Assembly (NCBI RefSeq): GCF_038050405.1
Contig: NZ_CP150900.1
Location: 186,001 to 250,000, forward strand
Direction of reading: 5' to 3'
DNA length: 64,000 nucleotides
Origin: Paraburkholderia sp. IMGN_8
GTDB taxonomy: Bacteria > Pseudomonadota > Gammaproteobacteria > Burkholderiales > Burkholderiaceae
The stretch's first letter is position 1, and every line of letters begins with the position of its first letter. The translations under genes and the position numbers were made by a program. Shown here in pieces: positions 34,945 through 43,836 of the stretch. Under the pieces are notes generated by a model. It did no database searches. It saw only the letters and a program-made list of their open reading frames with translations, and was not told where the DNA came from.

Positions 34945-35683
34945 GATTTCCTCCAACGCTGAGGTGACCAGCAACGACCATCGTACCTCTATTGAAGTCG
35001 CAGAACGTACCGGCTCCACGCCCACTACTTTCAGCGAAACCGCAGACTTCTGACATGGGCCGCCGGGCGCGCCCGAGCGATAGCGCGCGTTGTTCCCGCT
35101 ACGCACACGGACGGCACGATCAATCCAGTCAAGGACAGGAAAACCGTATGGCCCGTCGAACGGCGGGTGTTGAAGGCTACCGTACAGAAGTACCTTCTCG
35201 CAGGTGGGAGGTTTGCATCAGGCCACAGACCGGGCGCAGCGAAAAATATACCGCGCGGACGTCAGCCTTCGAGACTATCGCTGCTCATTCGAGAATAGTT
35301 TGAAGCCCCAGTACCTGTTCCAGGGAGAGCAGCGCCCGGTGTTGCGACGTGCCGCCGCGGGTTGATCGGCGCCTGGACAGCTTTCCAAAACGAAGCGATG
35401 ACGCCGGAATCATGTTTCCACATGAAAAGCCGGACCTATTCAGAAATAGCGTAGTGGATCGAGCTATCGGGTATCCGGACCGGGCAGGCAGACATTCTGA
35501 CTAGTCTGCTGGCAGAACCAACCACTGCCCCGATGCCCGAAAACGACTGGAAAGCGATGCGCGTGTTGCGAGTCAAACCCGGCTTATTCATCGAGACCTG
35601 TTTCGCGTTTTTGTACGCTGTCGTACCGCGTCCGCAGCCGCTTCGGCGTAGCGTCAAAAGTATCCCGAAACAACCTGGAGACG
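34945..35683. other. 740-bp stretch with no supported gene
   Basis: No frame with start signals and no recognisable fragment. The last about 40 bp contain the ribosome-binding site of the YSC84-like gene. Confidence 0.4.
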
Positions 35684-36274
35684 ATGATGCTGCGACGAAC
35701 ATTCATATGGGGTACGCCCGGATCCATCCTTGCCATTGGGCTCGCGGTTTCCGGCTGCACAACGACCGGAACATCCGACGCCAGTGGCCACCAGGCCGAC
35801 AAGCGCCACACCATCGACGCGGGCGTCGACTCCACCCTTGCACGTCTTTACACGATCGCCAACGGCTCGCGTGAACTCGTCAGCAAGGCGCGTGGCGTAT
35901 TAGTGTTCCCGTCGGTGATCGCCGCTGGCTTCTGGGTCGGCGGCCAGTATGGTGAAGGCTCGCTGCGAGTCGGCGGCAGCACGGTCGGGTACTACAGCAC
36001 CACGACCGGTTCGATCGGGCTGCAGATCGGCGCGCAATCGAAAGCGATCATTTTCCTGTTCATGACCGAGGACGCACTCACCCGGTTCCGTAATAGCGAA
36101 GGCTGGTCGGCCGGCGGTGATGCATCGGTGGCGGTACTGAAAGTCGGTGCGAACGGCAACATTGATACCACCACCGCGACGGCGCCAGTGGAAGCGTTCG
36201 TACTCACAAACAGCGGACTGATGGCCGGCGTAACGCTCGAAGGCACGAAGGTCACCAGGCTCAAGTCACTATAA
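35684..36274 (+). CDS. YSC84/SYLF-domain lipoprotein
   Basis: A 196-residue protein with a signal ending in a lipobox (VSGC at about 25) and the SYLF domain: LVSKARGVLVFPSVIAAGFWVGGQYGEGSL (about 66-95), GLQIGAQSKAIIFLFMTEDALTRF and GGDASVAVLKVGANG. SYLF domains bind lipids or actin in eukaryotes; in bacteria they are exported proteins of unclear role, often stress-induced. Two adjacent ATGs (35684, 35687) are possible behind CTGGAG. Confidence 0.85.
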   Translation: MMLRRTFIWGTPGSILAIGLAVSGCTTTGTSDASGHQADKRHTIDAGVDSTLARLYTIANGSRELVSKARGVLVFPSVIAAGFWVGGQYGEGSLRVGGSTVGYYSTTTGSIGLQIGAQSKAIIFLFMTEDALTRFRNSEGWSAGGDASVAVLKVGANGNIDTTTATAPVEAFVLTNSGLMAGVTLEGTKVTRLKSL

Positions 36275-36336
36275 GGAGCGACGCAGGCGGGGCAGGTTTG
36301 TGTCTATTTGTCGTTTTCAATCTTAGGGGAGGGGGC

Positions 36337-36483
36337 ATGCCCATTCTCACGAACGCGGGTCCGCTGGTTTCGCTGATCGCCGGCATTCTGATTCTCGTGG
36401 TGCCTCGCCTGTTGAATTACATCGTGGCGATCTACCTGATCGTGATCGGGCTGCTCGGGCTGTTCGGAGGGCACCTCCACTGA
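36337..36483 (+). CDS. DUF3096 small membrane protein
   Basis: A 48-residue protein behind a GGGGAGGGGG ribosome-binding stretch. AGPLVSLIAGILILVVPRLL and NYIVAIYLIVIGLLGL are the two hydrophobic segments of DUF3096. Function unknown; often found near stress genes. A broken second copy is at 41090-41236. Confidence 0.85.
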   Translation: MPILTNAGPLVSLIAGILILVVPRLLNYIVAIYLIVIGLLGLFGGHLH

Positions 36484-36589
36484 ACCGAAACTATCCGTTA
36501 AAAAAGCACGTTGCGAACATCGGTCTTTTTAACGGTGGTCTCAGTGCGTCGGGGCATCGACCGCCGGAAGCAGAGAAGGAGTATCGAAC

Positions 36590-37363
36590 ATGTTGCGAAG
36601 CATAAAGAGTCTTCATGGATGTACCGTCGCGGCACGTGACGGCGACATCGGAAGCGTCGATGATGTTTATTTTGATGACGAGGCGTGGGGAGTGCGCTAT
36701 CTCGTGGTCGACACCGGAAACTGGATGCGTGAGCGGCAGGTGCTGATTTCACCGTATTCAGTCAAACACTTGGACCGGGAATCAGGCACCGTCCTCGTGC
36801 ATCTGACGCGGCAACAGGTGCGGGACAGTCCGAACATCGACACGCACAAGCCGGTGTCGCGTCAGCACGAAACCGAGTACCTCCTTTACTACGGCTATCC
36901 GACGTACTGGGGTGGTTTAAACCTGTGGGGGATGGGCGCCTCCCCCGCATTCGACATAAAGGACGTGCCGCCAGATCCAGCATCGGAGGCACTCCCGCGC
37001 CCCGACCCGGACGCACATCAAGCGCCCGTGGATGTCCATCTGCACAGCACAAATGCCGTAGAGGGCTATCACATCGAGGTGGCCGATGGCAGCATAGGCC
37101 ATGTCTCCGGTTTCATCTTCGACGATGTTGCGTGGGCCATTCGTTATCTGACCGTCGATACGCGAAACTGGTGGCCCGGTGGCAAGGAGGTGCTGGTGGC
37201 AACGCGGTGGATCGACCTGATCGACTGGATCGGCTCTACCGTTTCTACCAGACTCAGTCGCGACGCAATCAAGAATAGTCCTGAATACGACGACTCCGTT
37301 CCACTCAGCCGCGATTACGAAAAGAGACTCCACGAGTTTCATGGCAGGGACGGATATTGGTGA
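36590..37363 (+). CDS. Protein with two PRC-barrel domains
   Basis: A 257-residue protein starting behind AAGGAG. The first PRC-barrel is DGDIGSVDDVYFDDEAWGVRYLVVDTGNW (18-46) and the second DGSIGHVSGFIFDDVAWAIRYLTVDTRNW (about 165-193), so the gene likely arose by internal duplication. Each domain is followed by a VLI/VLVA...W segment and a SPNI/SPEYD tail. Cytoplasmic, no signal. Likely an adaptor or membrane-surface stress protein; role unknown. Confidence 0.85.
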   Translation: MLRSIKSLHGCTVAARDGDIGSVDDVYFDDEAWGVRYLVVDTGNWMRERQVLISPYSVKHLDRESGTVLVHLTRQQVRDSPNIDTHKPVSRQHETEYLLYYGYPTYWGGLNLWGMGASPAFDIKDVPPDPASEALPRPDPDAHQAPVDVHLHSTNAVEGYHIEVADGSIGHVSGFIFDDVAWAIRYLTVDTRNWWPGGKEVLVATRWIDLIDWIGSTVSTRLSRDAIKNSPEYDDSVPLSRDYEKRLHEFHGRDGYW

Positions 37364-37534
37364 GGACAGTGCGACATCACGGTCTGTTCGCGCCGGGGAC
37401 GCAGCCGTCGGGGTCAGTCTGATCGCGGCTTGCGTCAACAGCGCGATGTTCGCCGCGTCATCAGCGAATGGGTTTTCAGATGAGACGCCCCACAGCGCCC
37501 GCCGCGAAGGATTCTCCGGGCAAAAATTTCGCGC

Positions 37535-37690
37535 CTATATCCTGCCCAGAACAAGTAGCACTAGCACGACGATCAACACCACGCCCAGCAAACCGCTGGG
37601 CATATAGCCCCACGACCGGCTGTGCGGCCAGGTCGGTATCGCACCGATCAATATGAGTACCAGCAAGACTATCAATATTGTTCCCAACAT
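37535..37690 (-). CDS. DUF3309 small membrane protein (copy 1)
   Basis: A 51-residue protein with GGAGAAGGG before the ATG at 37690. Two hydrophobic helices flank the conserved IPTWPHSRSWGYMPSGLLG loop of DUF3309, ending LLVLGRI. A second copy is at 45888. Both share a homologous 200-bp upstream region. Confidence 0.85.
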   Translation of the reverse strand: MLGTILIVLLVLILIGAIPTWPHSRSWGYMPSGLLGVVLIVVLVLLVLGRI

Positions 37691-37900
37691 GGCCCTTCTC
37701 CTTCCAGACTCCGTGTTTTGAAGAGACCGGTCGCCGCGCTCTCGCTAGTTGCCCGGAATCTTCATGGTTTTCGCGAGGGTATCTCAGCAACGTTCAATTT
37801 GATGCTGGCGAGCATCCGCGACACTCCTAAAAGATCTCTACAGTAGAGTGAGCGTGACCTTGATTTGCCATGCAGTCGGTACGGTGGTGGACACCTAGAT
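37691..37900 (-). repeat. Conserved leader upstream of DUF3309 copy 1
   Basis: Read on the minus strand, this 210 bp aligns with 45681-45887, upstream of copy 2. Shared blocks include GTCCACCACCGTACCGACTGC, TGGCAAATCAA and ATGAAGATTCCGGGCA. Blocks near the DUF3309 start are also kept. It probably holds the promoter and a regulatory 5' untranslated region. Confidence 0.7.
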
Positions 37901-38065
37901 CTCTTTGTTTGTAGTGGCCATCCCGCGTTTACGAGGACCGCGTGCCGATGCACGGCCAAGGGCGCTCTCGTTGCCGGACTGGGAGTTCAATCGAGCTTTG
38001 CCGGCCGGGAAATGGTTCGGCGCGAGCCATTGATAATTCGCTCTCGCGAACAGAAGATGCGCCTC

Positions 38066-38397
38066 TTATAACGCCTTCAGATCAGGCAGCAACCGGTCGA
38101 ATTCCCGTCTCACCACGCCATAGCATTCACACACGCGTTGTTCGAGCCCCGGTCTATCCAGCACCTCGATGTGACCATGACTGTAGCGAATCAGCCCCGC
38201 GTCCTGCAGTTTCAGCGCCGCCTCCGTCACGCCGGATCTCCGCACGCCAAGCATGTTGGCGATCAGTTCCTGCGTCATCGTCAGCTCGTTCGACGGCAGG
38301 CGGTCCAGGCTGAGCAGCAGCCAGCGGCACAGTGCTGGTCGATCGAATGATGCCGGTTGCAAACGGCGGTCTGGGCCATCTGCGTGATCAGTGCCTG
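38066..38397 (-). pseudogene. Crp/Fnr-family regulator fragment with frameshift
   Basis: The minus strand encodes QALITQMAQTAVCNRHHSID, then after a one-base deletion near 38325 LCRWLLLSLDRLPSNELTMT, QELIANMLGVRRSGVTEAAL and KLQDAGLIRYSHGHIEVLDR. This is the linker helix and winged helix-turn-helix of a Crp/Fnr regulator. The cyclic-nucleotide-type N-domain is gone, replaced in frame by an unrelated fragment. Confidence 0.7.
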
Positions 38398-38538
38398 AAA
38401 AGTCAGATCGGCATTCTTCTTCTGGACTTCGGACATGCTGTCGTACAGCGCCTGAAACGCAGGAGTGAGCTTTCTGATGCCGTCCGCGTGAGCGTCAGCG
38501 ATCTGGCCATAGGACTTGAGATCGTCGACAGCGCTCAT
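38398..38538 (-). pseudogene. LTXXQ/Spy-type protein fragment fused to the Crp/Fnr remnant
   Basis: The frame encodes MSAVDDLKSYGQIADAHADG and IRKLTPAFQALYDSMSEVQK before the sequence switches at about 38398 to Crp/Fnr. The LTPAFQALYDSMS stretch matches the second LTxxQ repeat of Spy/CpxP-like periplasmic proteins. Signal peptide and first repeat are missing. The in-frame join is a chimera produced by deletion. Confidence 0.55.
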
Positions 38539-39053
38539 GCTGTTGAATTTGGTGGTTCGCGCCTGTCTGAGCGAATGCCAATCACAACGATCAGGATTTT
38601 CGTGCTCATGAAAAATGTGTGCATGGTCCTCATGATGATTCTCCCGTTCGCCAACGAGGCGATCTGACGCAGCCGCGGGGAATCAGGTCGGCAAATAGCC
38701 ACGCTTCACACCAATTGGCAACCACTCTTTTCAGCCGCGCAAACTCGTCACTGAAATTTCGCCGGCATGGCGACCGCTCGTTGATCGCGCCGATAGCATA
38801 GGCGCTCGAGCGGGAGGCCGTCGTCCATATGTCAGGTTCATTTAACCAAAAAATATCGCAAGGGACTTACGTCGCCACGATGGGCACATTGAACGGTGGC
38901 TGTCATAAAAAGCGGCGCCGCTGACGCGACCATCCCCGTACCCGGTAGCGCCATCGAGCATCCGGCCGCACGGCGTCCGCCTCACGAAGAATGTCACTTA
39001 AAGTTTTTCACGCGCGCTCCGCCAGACTGCGCTTCGAAGCCGGCATGTCCCCT
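38539..39053. other. 515-bp stretch with no supported gene
   Basis: No start signals, hairpins or recognisable fragments. It separates the fused relic from the permease gene. Confidence 0.4.
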
Positions 39054-41036
39054 CTATGCAGCAACGCCGCCAGATTGTGGTTCAGGATCGATCGCGCTTG
39101 ACTTGCCAGTCGAGGCAAGGCAAGCGCTAACCATATCCCGAACCGACGTGGCATAGCAATCGGCGCCGAGCGCGCTCTGGAGGTCCTCGCTCCACTGATG
39201 CGTATCGCCCGTCGGCCAGAGGCCCACGACGATCAAAGCGTGCGGCAAGCACTGCCGAACACGTCGCAGAAGGTAGCGCAAATGGGAAGGGATGCCATTG
39301 ATGTTCAGATAGAAGATACACACCATCGTCGTCGCGCTGAGGTCGAGTCCGCTAATCCGGGCACGCGAGGCCGCGTCATGGGGGACCATCCGGCAATCGA
39401 GATCGTGCTTTCCGAGAAGCTGGACAAGGACAGCCGATGCCAATTCGTCGAGAGGCCCCCTACCCGCAATGCAAAGGACCCGATTCCCTGCGCGCCGAAC
39501 CTGGGGCGTTTCCATGCTGGGCGAGGGAGCCTGCGGAGCCGGTTGATGCGATACCTTATGCTCGGTAGTGGCTGGCGCCAGCGCGCCCCAGTTGCCACCG
39601 GCTTCGACCGGAGCTGGATCAGTGTCTGCGTAATCATCCAGACCCTCGATGAGATCGTTCACTGTGGTCTCGATTCGCGCCAGTTGTACGGCCGTTACGC
39701 CGCCGAGCAACACATCATTGGCTGCAAGCTGCAATGCCTTGAGTGCAACTTCATCGTAATAGGAAGAGAGCGACCGGTCGCGTAGCAGTACTTCGGCTTG
39801 CTCCAGTGCGTCGTCAGGGTCACCGGCGAGCGCCCGCTGGTAGAGGTTTTCGATTGGCGTTAGCGCGGGCCGATCGCCGAGCAGCACGTCAAGAAATTCG
39901 AGCCGTGTGACATGGCGACCGAGAACAAGGAGGCAAAGGGTCAGCGGAGTGGACAGGATGAGCCCGATCGGCCCCCATATCCAACTCCAGAAAATCGCAG
40001 CCACGACAACCGAAAACGGGGAAAGTCCGGTGCTATGGCCGTACAGCATTGGTTCGATAACCTGACCGGCCAGCAGTTCGACGACCACAAAAAGCGCCAG
40101 TGACCAGATCGCCATCGACCACTCAGGACTGACTGCGGCAGCGAGTGCGGTAGCCAGAATAGCTGAGATCCAGATTCCCACGTAGGGTACAAGGCGCAAC
40201 AGCGCGGCCAGAATACCCCACAGCACCGGGCTGGGCACGCCAATGAAGAACAGGCCTGTCCCGATAACGACACCCACGCCCGCGTTGACGCCGAGCTGTG
40301 AAACGAAATAGCGGCTCAAGCGCCGCGCAGCCTCATCCATAGCGGTAGTGGTCCGATGCAAATCTCTTGAACCAAACAACCGGATGGCCCTGTCCCGCAG
40401 ATCATCTCGCTGCAGCAGAATGACGATGGTAACGATGAACACGATGAAAGTCGTCTCGAGCGGACTAATAACGGGAGACAGCAGGCGCCGTGCAACCTGC
40501 AGAGGTGTCAGGACAGGCTCGCGTACTTCGACCGGAAGCGCTGCAGACGGTTGAGCGTCAGGCGAGGCAGAAGCCGACTCACGAGCCAGTTGCGGCTGAT
40601 CAACGGTTACCCGCTGAAGCGCGTGGCCGGCCGCTCCTACCAGACGGTTCAATCTTCCGATCGTCAGTCCATGCACGGCATCGATTTTTCTTTCGATGGT
40701 CGCTTGATAGCGGGGGACGCCCACCGCGAGATCCGTAATCTGGGTGGCGATTACGCCCGCAAGCAGGACGATCACTGAGACCGAAATCACAACTGCGAGG
40801 AGTACCGAAGCAACGTGGCCAAGCTTGATGCGACCAAGAAAATTGGCCAACGGGGCAACCAGGAAGCTGAGCAGAATCGCAAGCGTGATCGGGATGAGAA
40901 CCTCTCGACCAAAATAGAGGGCGGCGACGACCGTCACTCCGACAGCAAGGGTAATCAAACCCTGCACACTGGGAGTTTCGGGGGCCTCGACGTGCGCGGC
41001 AGGCCTCGTGGGGCGAGATTCCATAAAATCGAACAT
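39054..41036 (-). CDS. AI-2E-family permease with a large C-terminal cytoplasmic extension
   Basis: A 660-residue protein from the ATG at 41036 (41024 also possible). The N-terminal about 370 residues hold paired helices, a variable loop with disordered ASASPDAQPSAALPV, then LSRYFVSQLGVNAGVGVVIG, VPYVGIWISAILATALAAAV and EPMLYGHSTGLSPFSVVVAA, typical of the family. After VTRLEFLDVLLGDRPALTP come about 270 soluble residues: a helical part and a Rossmann-like segment (RVLCIAGRGPLDELASAVLV ... LPHALIVVGLWP). Family members export or import small solutes; the substrate here is unknown. Typical members are about 350 residues, so the extension is notable. Confidence 0.85.
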   Translation of the reverse strand: MFDFMESRPTRPAAHVEAPETPSVQGLITLAVGVTVVAALYFGREVLIPITLAILLSFLVAPLANFLGRIKLGHVASVLLAVVISVSVIVLLAGVIATQITDLAVGVPRYQATIERKIDAVHGLTIGRLNRLVGAAGHALQRVTVDQPQLARESASASPDAQPSAALPVEVREPVLTPLQVARRLLSPVISPLETTFIVFIVTIVILLQRDDLRDRAIRLFGSRDLHRTTTAMDEAARRLSRYFVSQLGVNAGVGVVIGTGLFFIGVPSPVLWGILAALLRLVPYVGIWISAILATALAAAVSPEWSMAIWSLALFVVVELLAGQVIEPMLYGHSTGLSPFSVVVAAIFWSWIWGPIGLILSTPLTLCLLVLGRHVTRLEFLDVLLGDRPALTPIENLYQRALAGDPDDALEQAEVLLRDRSLSSYYDEVALKALQLAANDVLLGGVTAVQLARIETTVNDLIEGLDDYADTDPAPVEAGGNWGALAPATTEHKVSHQPAPQAPSPSMETPQVRRAGNRVLCIAGRGPLDELASAVLVQLLGKHDLDCRMVPHDAASRARISGLDLSATTMVCIFYLNINGIPSHLRYLLRRVRQCLPHALIVVGLWPTGDTHQWSEDLQSALGADCYATSVRDMVSACLASTGKSSAIDPEPQSGGVAA

Positions 41037-41089
41037 AACGACCAACGCTCGCGATCCCGTCCAGTCGGGTGGGTGGTTTCGGACCAGTA

Positions 41090-41236
41090 CAGAGGCGTTC
41101 CGCACAAGCCGGGCAGCTCGATGACGATCAGATAGATCGCAACGATGTAGTTCCGCGGGCGAGGCGCCGCGAGCATTGGAATGCAAGCGATCAGCGAAAT
41201 CAGCGCGCCCTCGTGCGTGTTGTCCGGCTGCATCAC
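41090..41236 (-). pseudogene. Degenerate second DUF3096 copy
   Basis: Minus-strand sequence ALISLIACIPMLAAPRPRNY-IVAIYLIVIELPGL mirrors the intact DUF3096 at 36337 (NYIVAIYLIVIGLLGL) but with Cys, Pro and Glu inside helices and a changed end. It lies just upstream of the permease gene on the same strand, and its frame runs on into the permease region. Confidence 0.6.
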
Positions 41237-42541
41237 GGGCGCGCCAGAGCTTCTCTTTCTTCAGGCGAACAGACTTCCATCTATTCCGACTTGAGTACTA
41301 CCACCGAACCACCTCTATCGGGATTGCGCACCACGACAACCATGCTGACGCACACGGGATAGCGCCGGCATAGCGAGAGGGAGCCGATGCGGGTTCACCC
41401 ATTGGCCAACGGTAGGGCCGCCAGCATCAACGCAGGAGGAACAGGATAGGGTCGGTGGGTTCATGGGCGTTATCCGACATTAAAAAGTCGGCTATCGTTC
41501 CGAGCAGTCCGGGATGACCTTTCTGAATGTGGCCGTATCGAACGCGTTGAAACAGAAGTTTCAACGCGCACACGAATACGTTGCTCGTAACCCGGATTGA
41601 AGTCGGTACGGTGCCGTACCCGGTTTCAAACAATCAATATTGCGTCAGCGCAGCGGCGGCCGGACCTGATACGACACGATGCTGTGCCAAAGACATGATC
41701 ATGTTCAGCACGTGCTGGCGACGCGCTGTTGCAGAGGGAAATTGGGTTCGACTCTTCGCTGGTCGACTTCTCACCAGGCCGGGTATGGCGCGACCGGACA
41801 GCGTGACGATCACTGCGGGCGAGATCCGCGCTTTGAACATGACGCTCGGGGTCCGTATCCACCTTTTTTACAGAACAGCGGATTTCTGATCGTTCGAACC
41901 CGTCTCTTTCCTCATAATGGGGGCATCTCAAGATTCGGAAATTGCGCACTAAGCCGAGATGAGTGCGGCCATTGGTAGCGCACAAACCCGTTGCCGTTGA
42001 ATTTGGTAATGCAGCAGGTTTATGCAACGCAAACACGAGACATATTTTTTGCGCTGGCGTTGCGCAAGCGATCGTTTGCGCAATTCCAGTACAGCGGCGA
42101 ACGATCCAGTTCAGCCACGAAGGTACGGTCGCCGGTGCTGGTTTGGATGAACATAGCCCGGATCCAAACCGGGCACTTTGTCGACGCGCAGCGTCACATT
42201 CGGGCCGCACGGGATCGTCCTGCGCGGTGACAGTGATCCCGGAGCCGCTGTTCGAATTACTCTTCTGTGACCGCAACATCGTTTCGCAAGACACGCTAAC
42301 AACATGTACGCTAGCGTACCGACAGTCGTCCCGCGCGTGAGGATAATTGCATGGCGTATGGCTGATGCCAGCGTGTGTGATTCCGATGGCCGCGGCAGTC
42401 GCTGCGGCTTCTTTTTGGTGCGGACAGAAAAACAGCAGGTGGCACGGGCATTTCGCGATATGCGGCCGGGGCCGCCCGCAGCCTTTTACGCACAGGCGCG
42501 TTGCGTGGGCGCGAAGCGGGAACTTTAAACGGAGTTCCGTC
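41237..42541. other. 1.3-kb stretch without a confident gene
   Basis: Long minus frames exist (for example 41626-42567) but are rich in Cys, Arg and Ser with no domain and look non-coding. Short pieces such as FQRVRYGHIQKGHPGLLGTI could be relics. Nothing is called. Confidence 0.4.
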
Positions 42542-42820
42542 ATGCGGCAGCCGGGGTTGTTGCACATACTGTTGGATCATCTTGAAGCCGCCGACGCTTC
42601 AAAAGCGCAGATGGCCTATTTTTTCGACTCCTGGGTCAATTTGCGGGATGCGGAGGCACCCCTTTGTCCAGCCTGCAATCTCGAAGGGTCGAGGCAGTCG
42701 CTGGCTCTATTGATGGGTAGACGGCGCACGTGGCTGGGAGTCTGCTTCGCCTGCGGCCCTCAACTCGGGGCACCGCTTGAAAGTTCGCTTTTTTGCAGAT
42801 GGCCTTCACAAACTTCGTAG
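42542..42820 (+). CDS. Possible small Cys-motif protein (92 aa)
   Basis: From the ATG at 42542 with a weak CGGAG site the frame encodes LLHILLDHLEAADASKAQMA and YFFDSWVNLRDAEAPLCPAC, then VCFACG: paired cysteines that could bind zinc. Its last 60 bp overlap the convergent gene at 42760, so one of the two may be wrong. Not recognised. Confidence 0.35.
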   Translation: MRQPGLLHILLDHLEAADASKAQMAYFFDSWVNLRDAEAPLCPACNLEGSRQSLALLMGRRRTWLGVCFACGPQLGAPLESSLFCRWPSQTS

Positions 42821-43140
42821 ATGCCGCGCGTGATCGGCGACCCGTAGTCAAGGCGCCAGCCCTTTATGAACAACTTCGCGAGCGCGGCGGAATCCGTGAA
42901 GTCGGGTATGGTTAAAAACTGCGGGGCAAGCTCCTCCAAAAGCCGCCCCAGTTCAATCCGCTCAAGCCAGTCGCAATGCGCACCATTGCCGCCAAGCCAG
43001 TTGTCCATCAGGTCGATCTTGTGATCCGTTCTCAGCCGTTCGCTGGTGCGCGCGTGTGCAACGAGCTGCGCGATAACCATGTAGGAGCAGTTCCGCGCGG
43101 CTTGATCGTCAAGGTTATTGAGGTAAGAATTTCTAAGCAT
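42760..43140 (-). CDS. Hypothetical protein (126 aa)
   Basis: The ATG at 43140 lies inside the end of the upstream gene (8-bp overlap), suggesting coupled translation. The product is hydrophilic: MLRNSYLNNLDDQAARNCSY, HKIDLMDNWLGGNGAHCDWL and KLFIKGWRLDYGSPITRGIY. No domain recognised. The coherent helix pattern and codon use support coding. Confidence 0.55.
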   Translation of the reverse strand: MLRNSYLNNLDDQAARNCSYMVIAQLVAHARTSERLRTDHKIDLMDNWLGGNGAHCDWLERIELGRLLEELAPQFLTIPDFTDSAALAKLFIKGWRLDYGSPITRGIYEVCEGHLQKSELSSGAPS

Positions 43141-43381
43141 GTTCGGTTTGAGTCTCCGCGACTTCGAAAGCGTTTTCTTCAATCCGGTGGACAGCCCATT
43201 CGTTCGAAAAGGCGATGGCGTCGGCTTCAGTCCCAAAATCCGGCAGATTGATCGCGGCGTAGATTTCGATCTCGTCGTGTGTATGGGCTTCGATCCGATA
43301 GATTCGCGCCTGCGCAAAAAAACGGCCAACCGAGAATGTGGGGATGCTGTCAACACTGAAGTTGCGGTATATGACTCGCAT
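43133..43381 (-). CDS. Hypothetical protein (82 aa)
   Basis: From the ATG at 43381 (GAGGCC upstream) the product begins MRVIYRNFSVDSIPTFSVGR and continues FFAQARIYRIEAHTHDEIEI, a small beta-rich domain followed by a helix (TEADAIAFSNEWAVHRIEEN). It may belong to the small DUF6566-like group common in Burkholderia (weak recollection). First of a two-gene pair with 42760. Confidence 0.55.
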   Translation of the reverse strand: MRVIYRNFSVDSIPTFSVGRFFAQARIYRIEAHTHDEIEIYAAINLPDFGTEADAIAFSNEWAVHRIEENAFEVAETQTEHA

Positions 43382-43836
43382 GGTAGGCCTCGATCGGGTA
43401 AGCCACCGCACTGAAAATGTTGCGGAAGTGACTCAAGTGTATGTTGTCACAAGTCAATGTCGGCAGGCTATTTGTGAACCTTGGTTAGCCTGCTGCCGCG
43501 GCACTGAGCGGGCTCCGCATGTTGGGCTCAGTGCCTTCGTATGTGCGCGATAACTTGATCTCCTCGCGTTCGCCGAAAGACCTCCCCGAACGCGCAGAAC
43601 GCTAATATGATAAATGGTGGTAACTATTACCCGAAGGAGGCCAATCCGCTGCATCGCAGTGGTTAACTGCAATTTCGCGAAGCCGGCCCATAGTTTTCTG
43701 GTGGAAGTGTCGCGCCATCGTGTTTGGACGTCGTTGCTCGAAATGCCAGTGAGCAAATACACTCGCCGGGGCGGCTCCGGCGACACCGCTGGCGCCGCCC
43801 GTGGAGGTGCCAGAATCAGCAAAAAAGGGGCGCATC
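43382..43836. other. Promoter-bearing gap between the divergent hypothetical pair and the kinase
   Basis: The 455-bp gap contains a perfect 10-bp inverted repeat, GGCACTGAGC (43500-43509) and GCTCAGTGCC (43526-43535), and an AT-rich patch near 43602-43630 that could be a promoter. No gene is supported. Confidence 0.45.

Noticed and set aside
41626..42567. A 313-codon minus frame in the gap before 42542
   Set aside because: Composition is rich in Cys, Arg and Ser with no domain, no start signal and no consistent codon bias.
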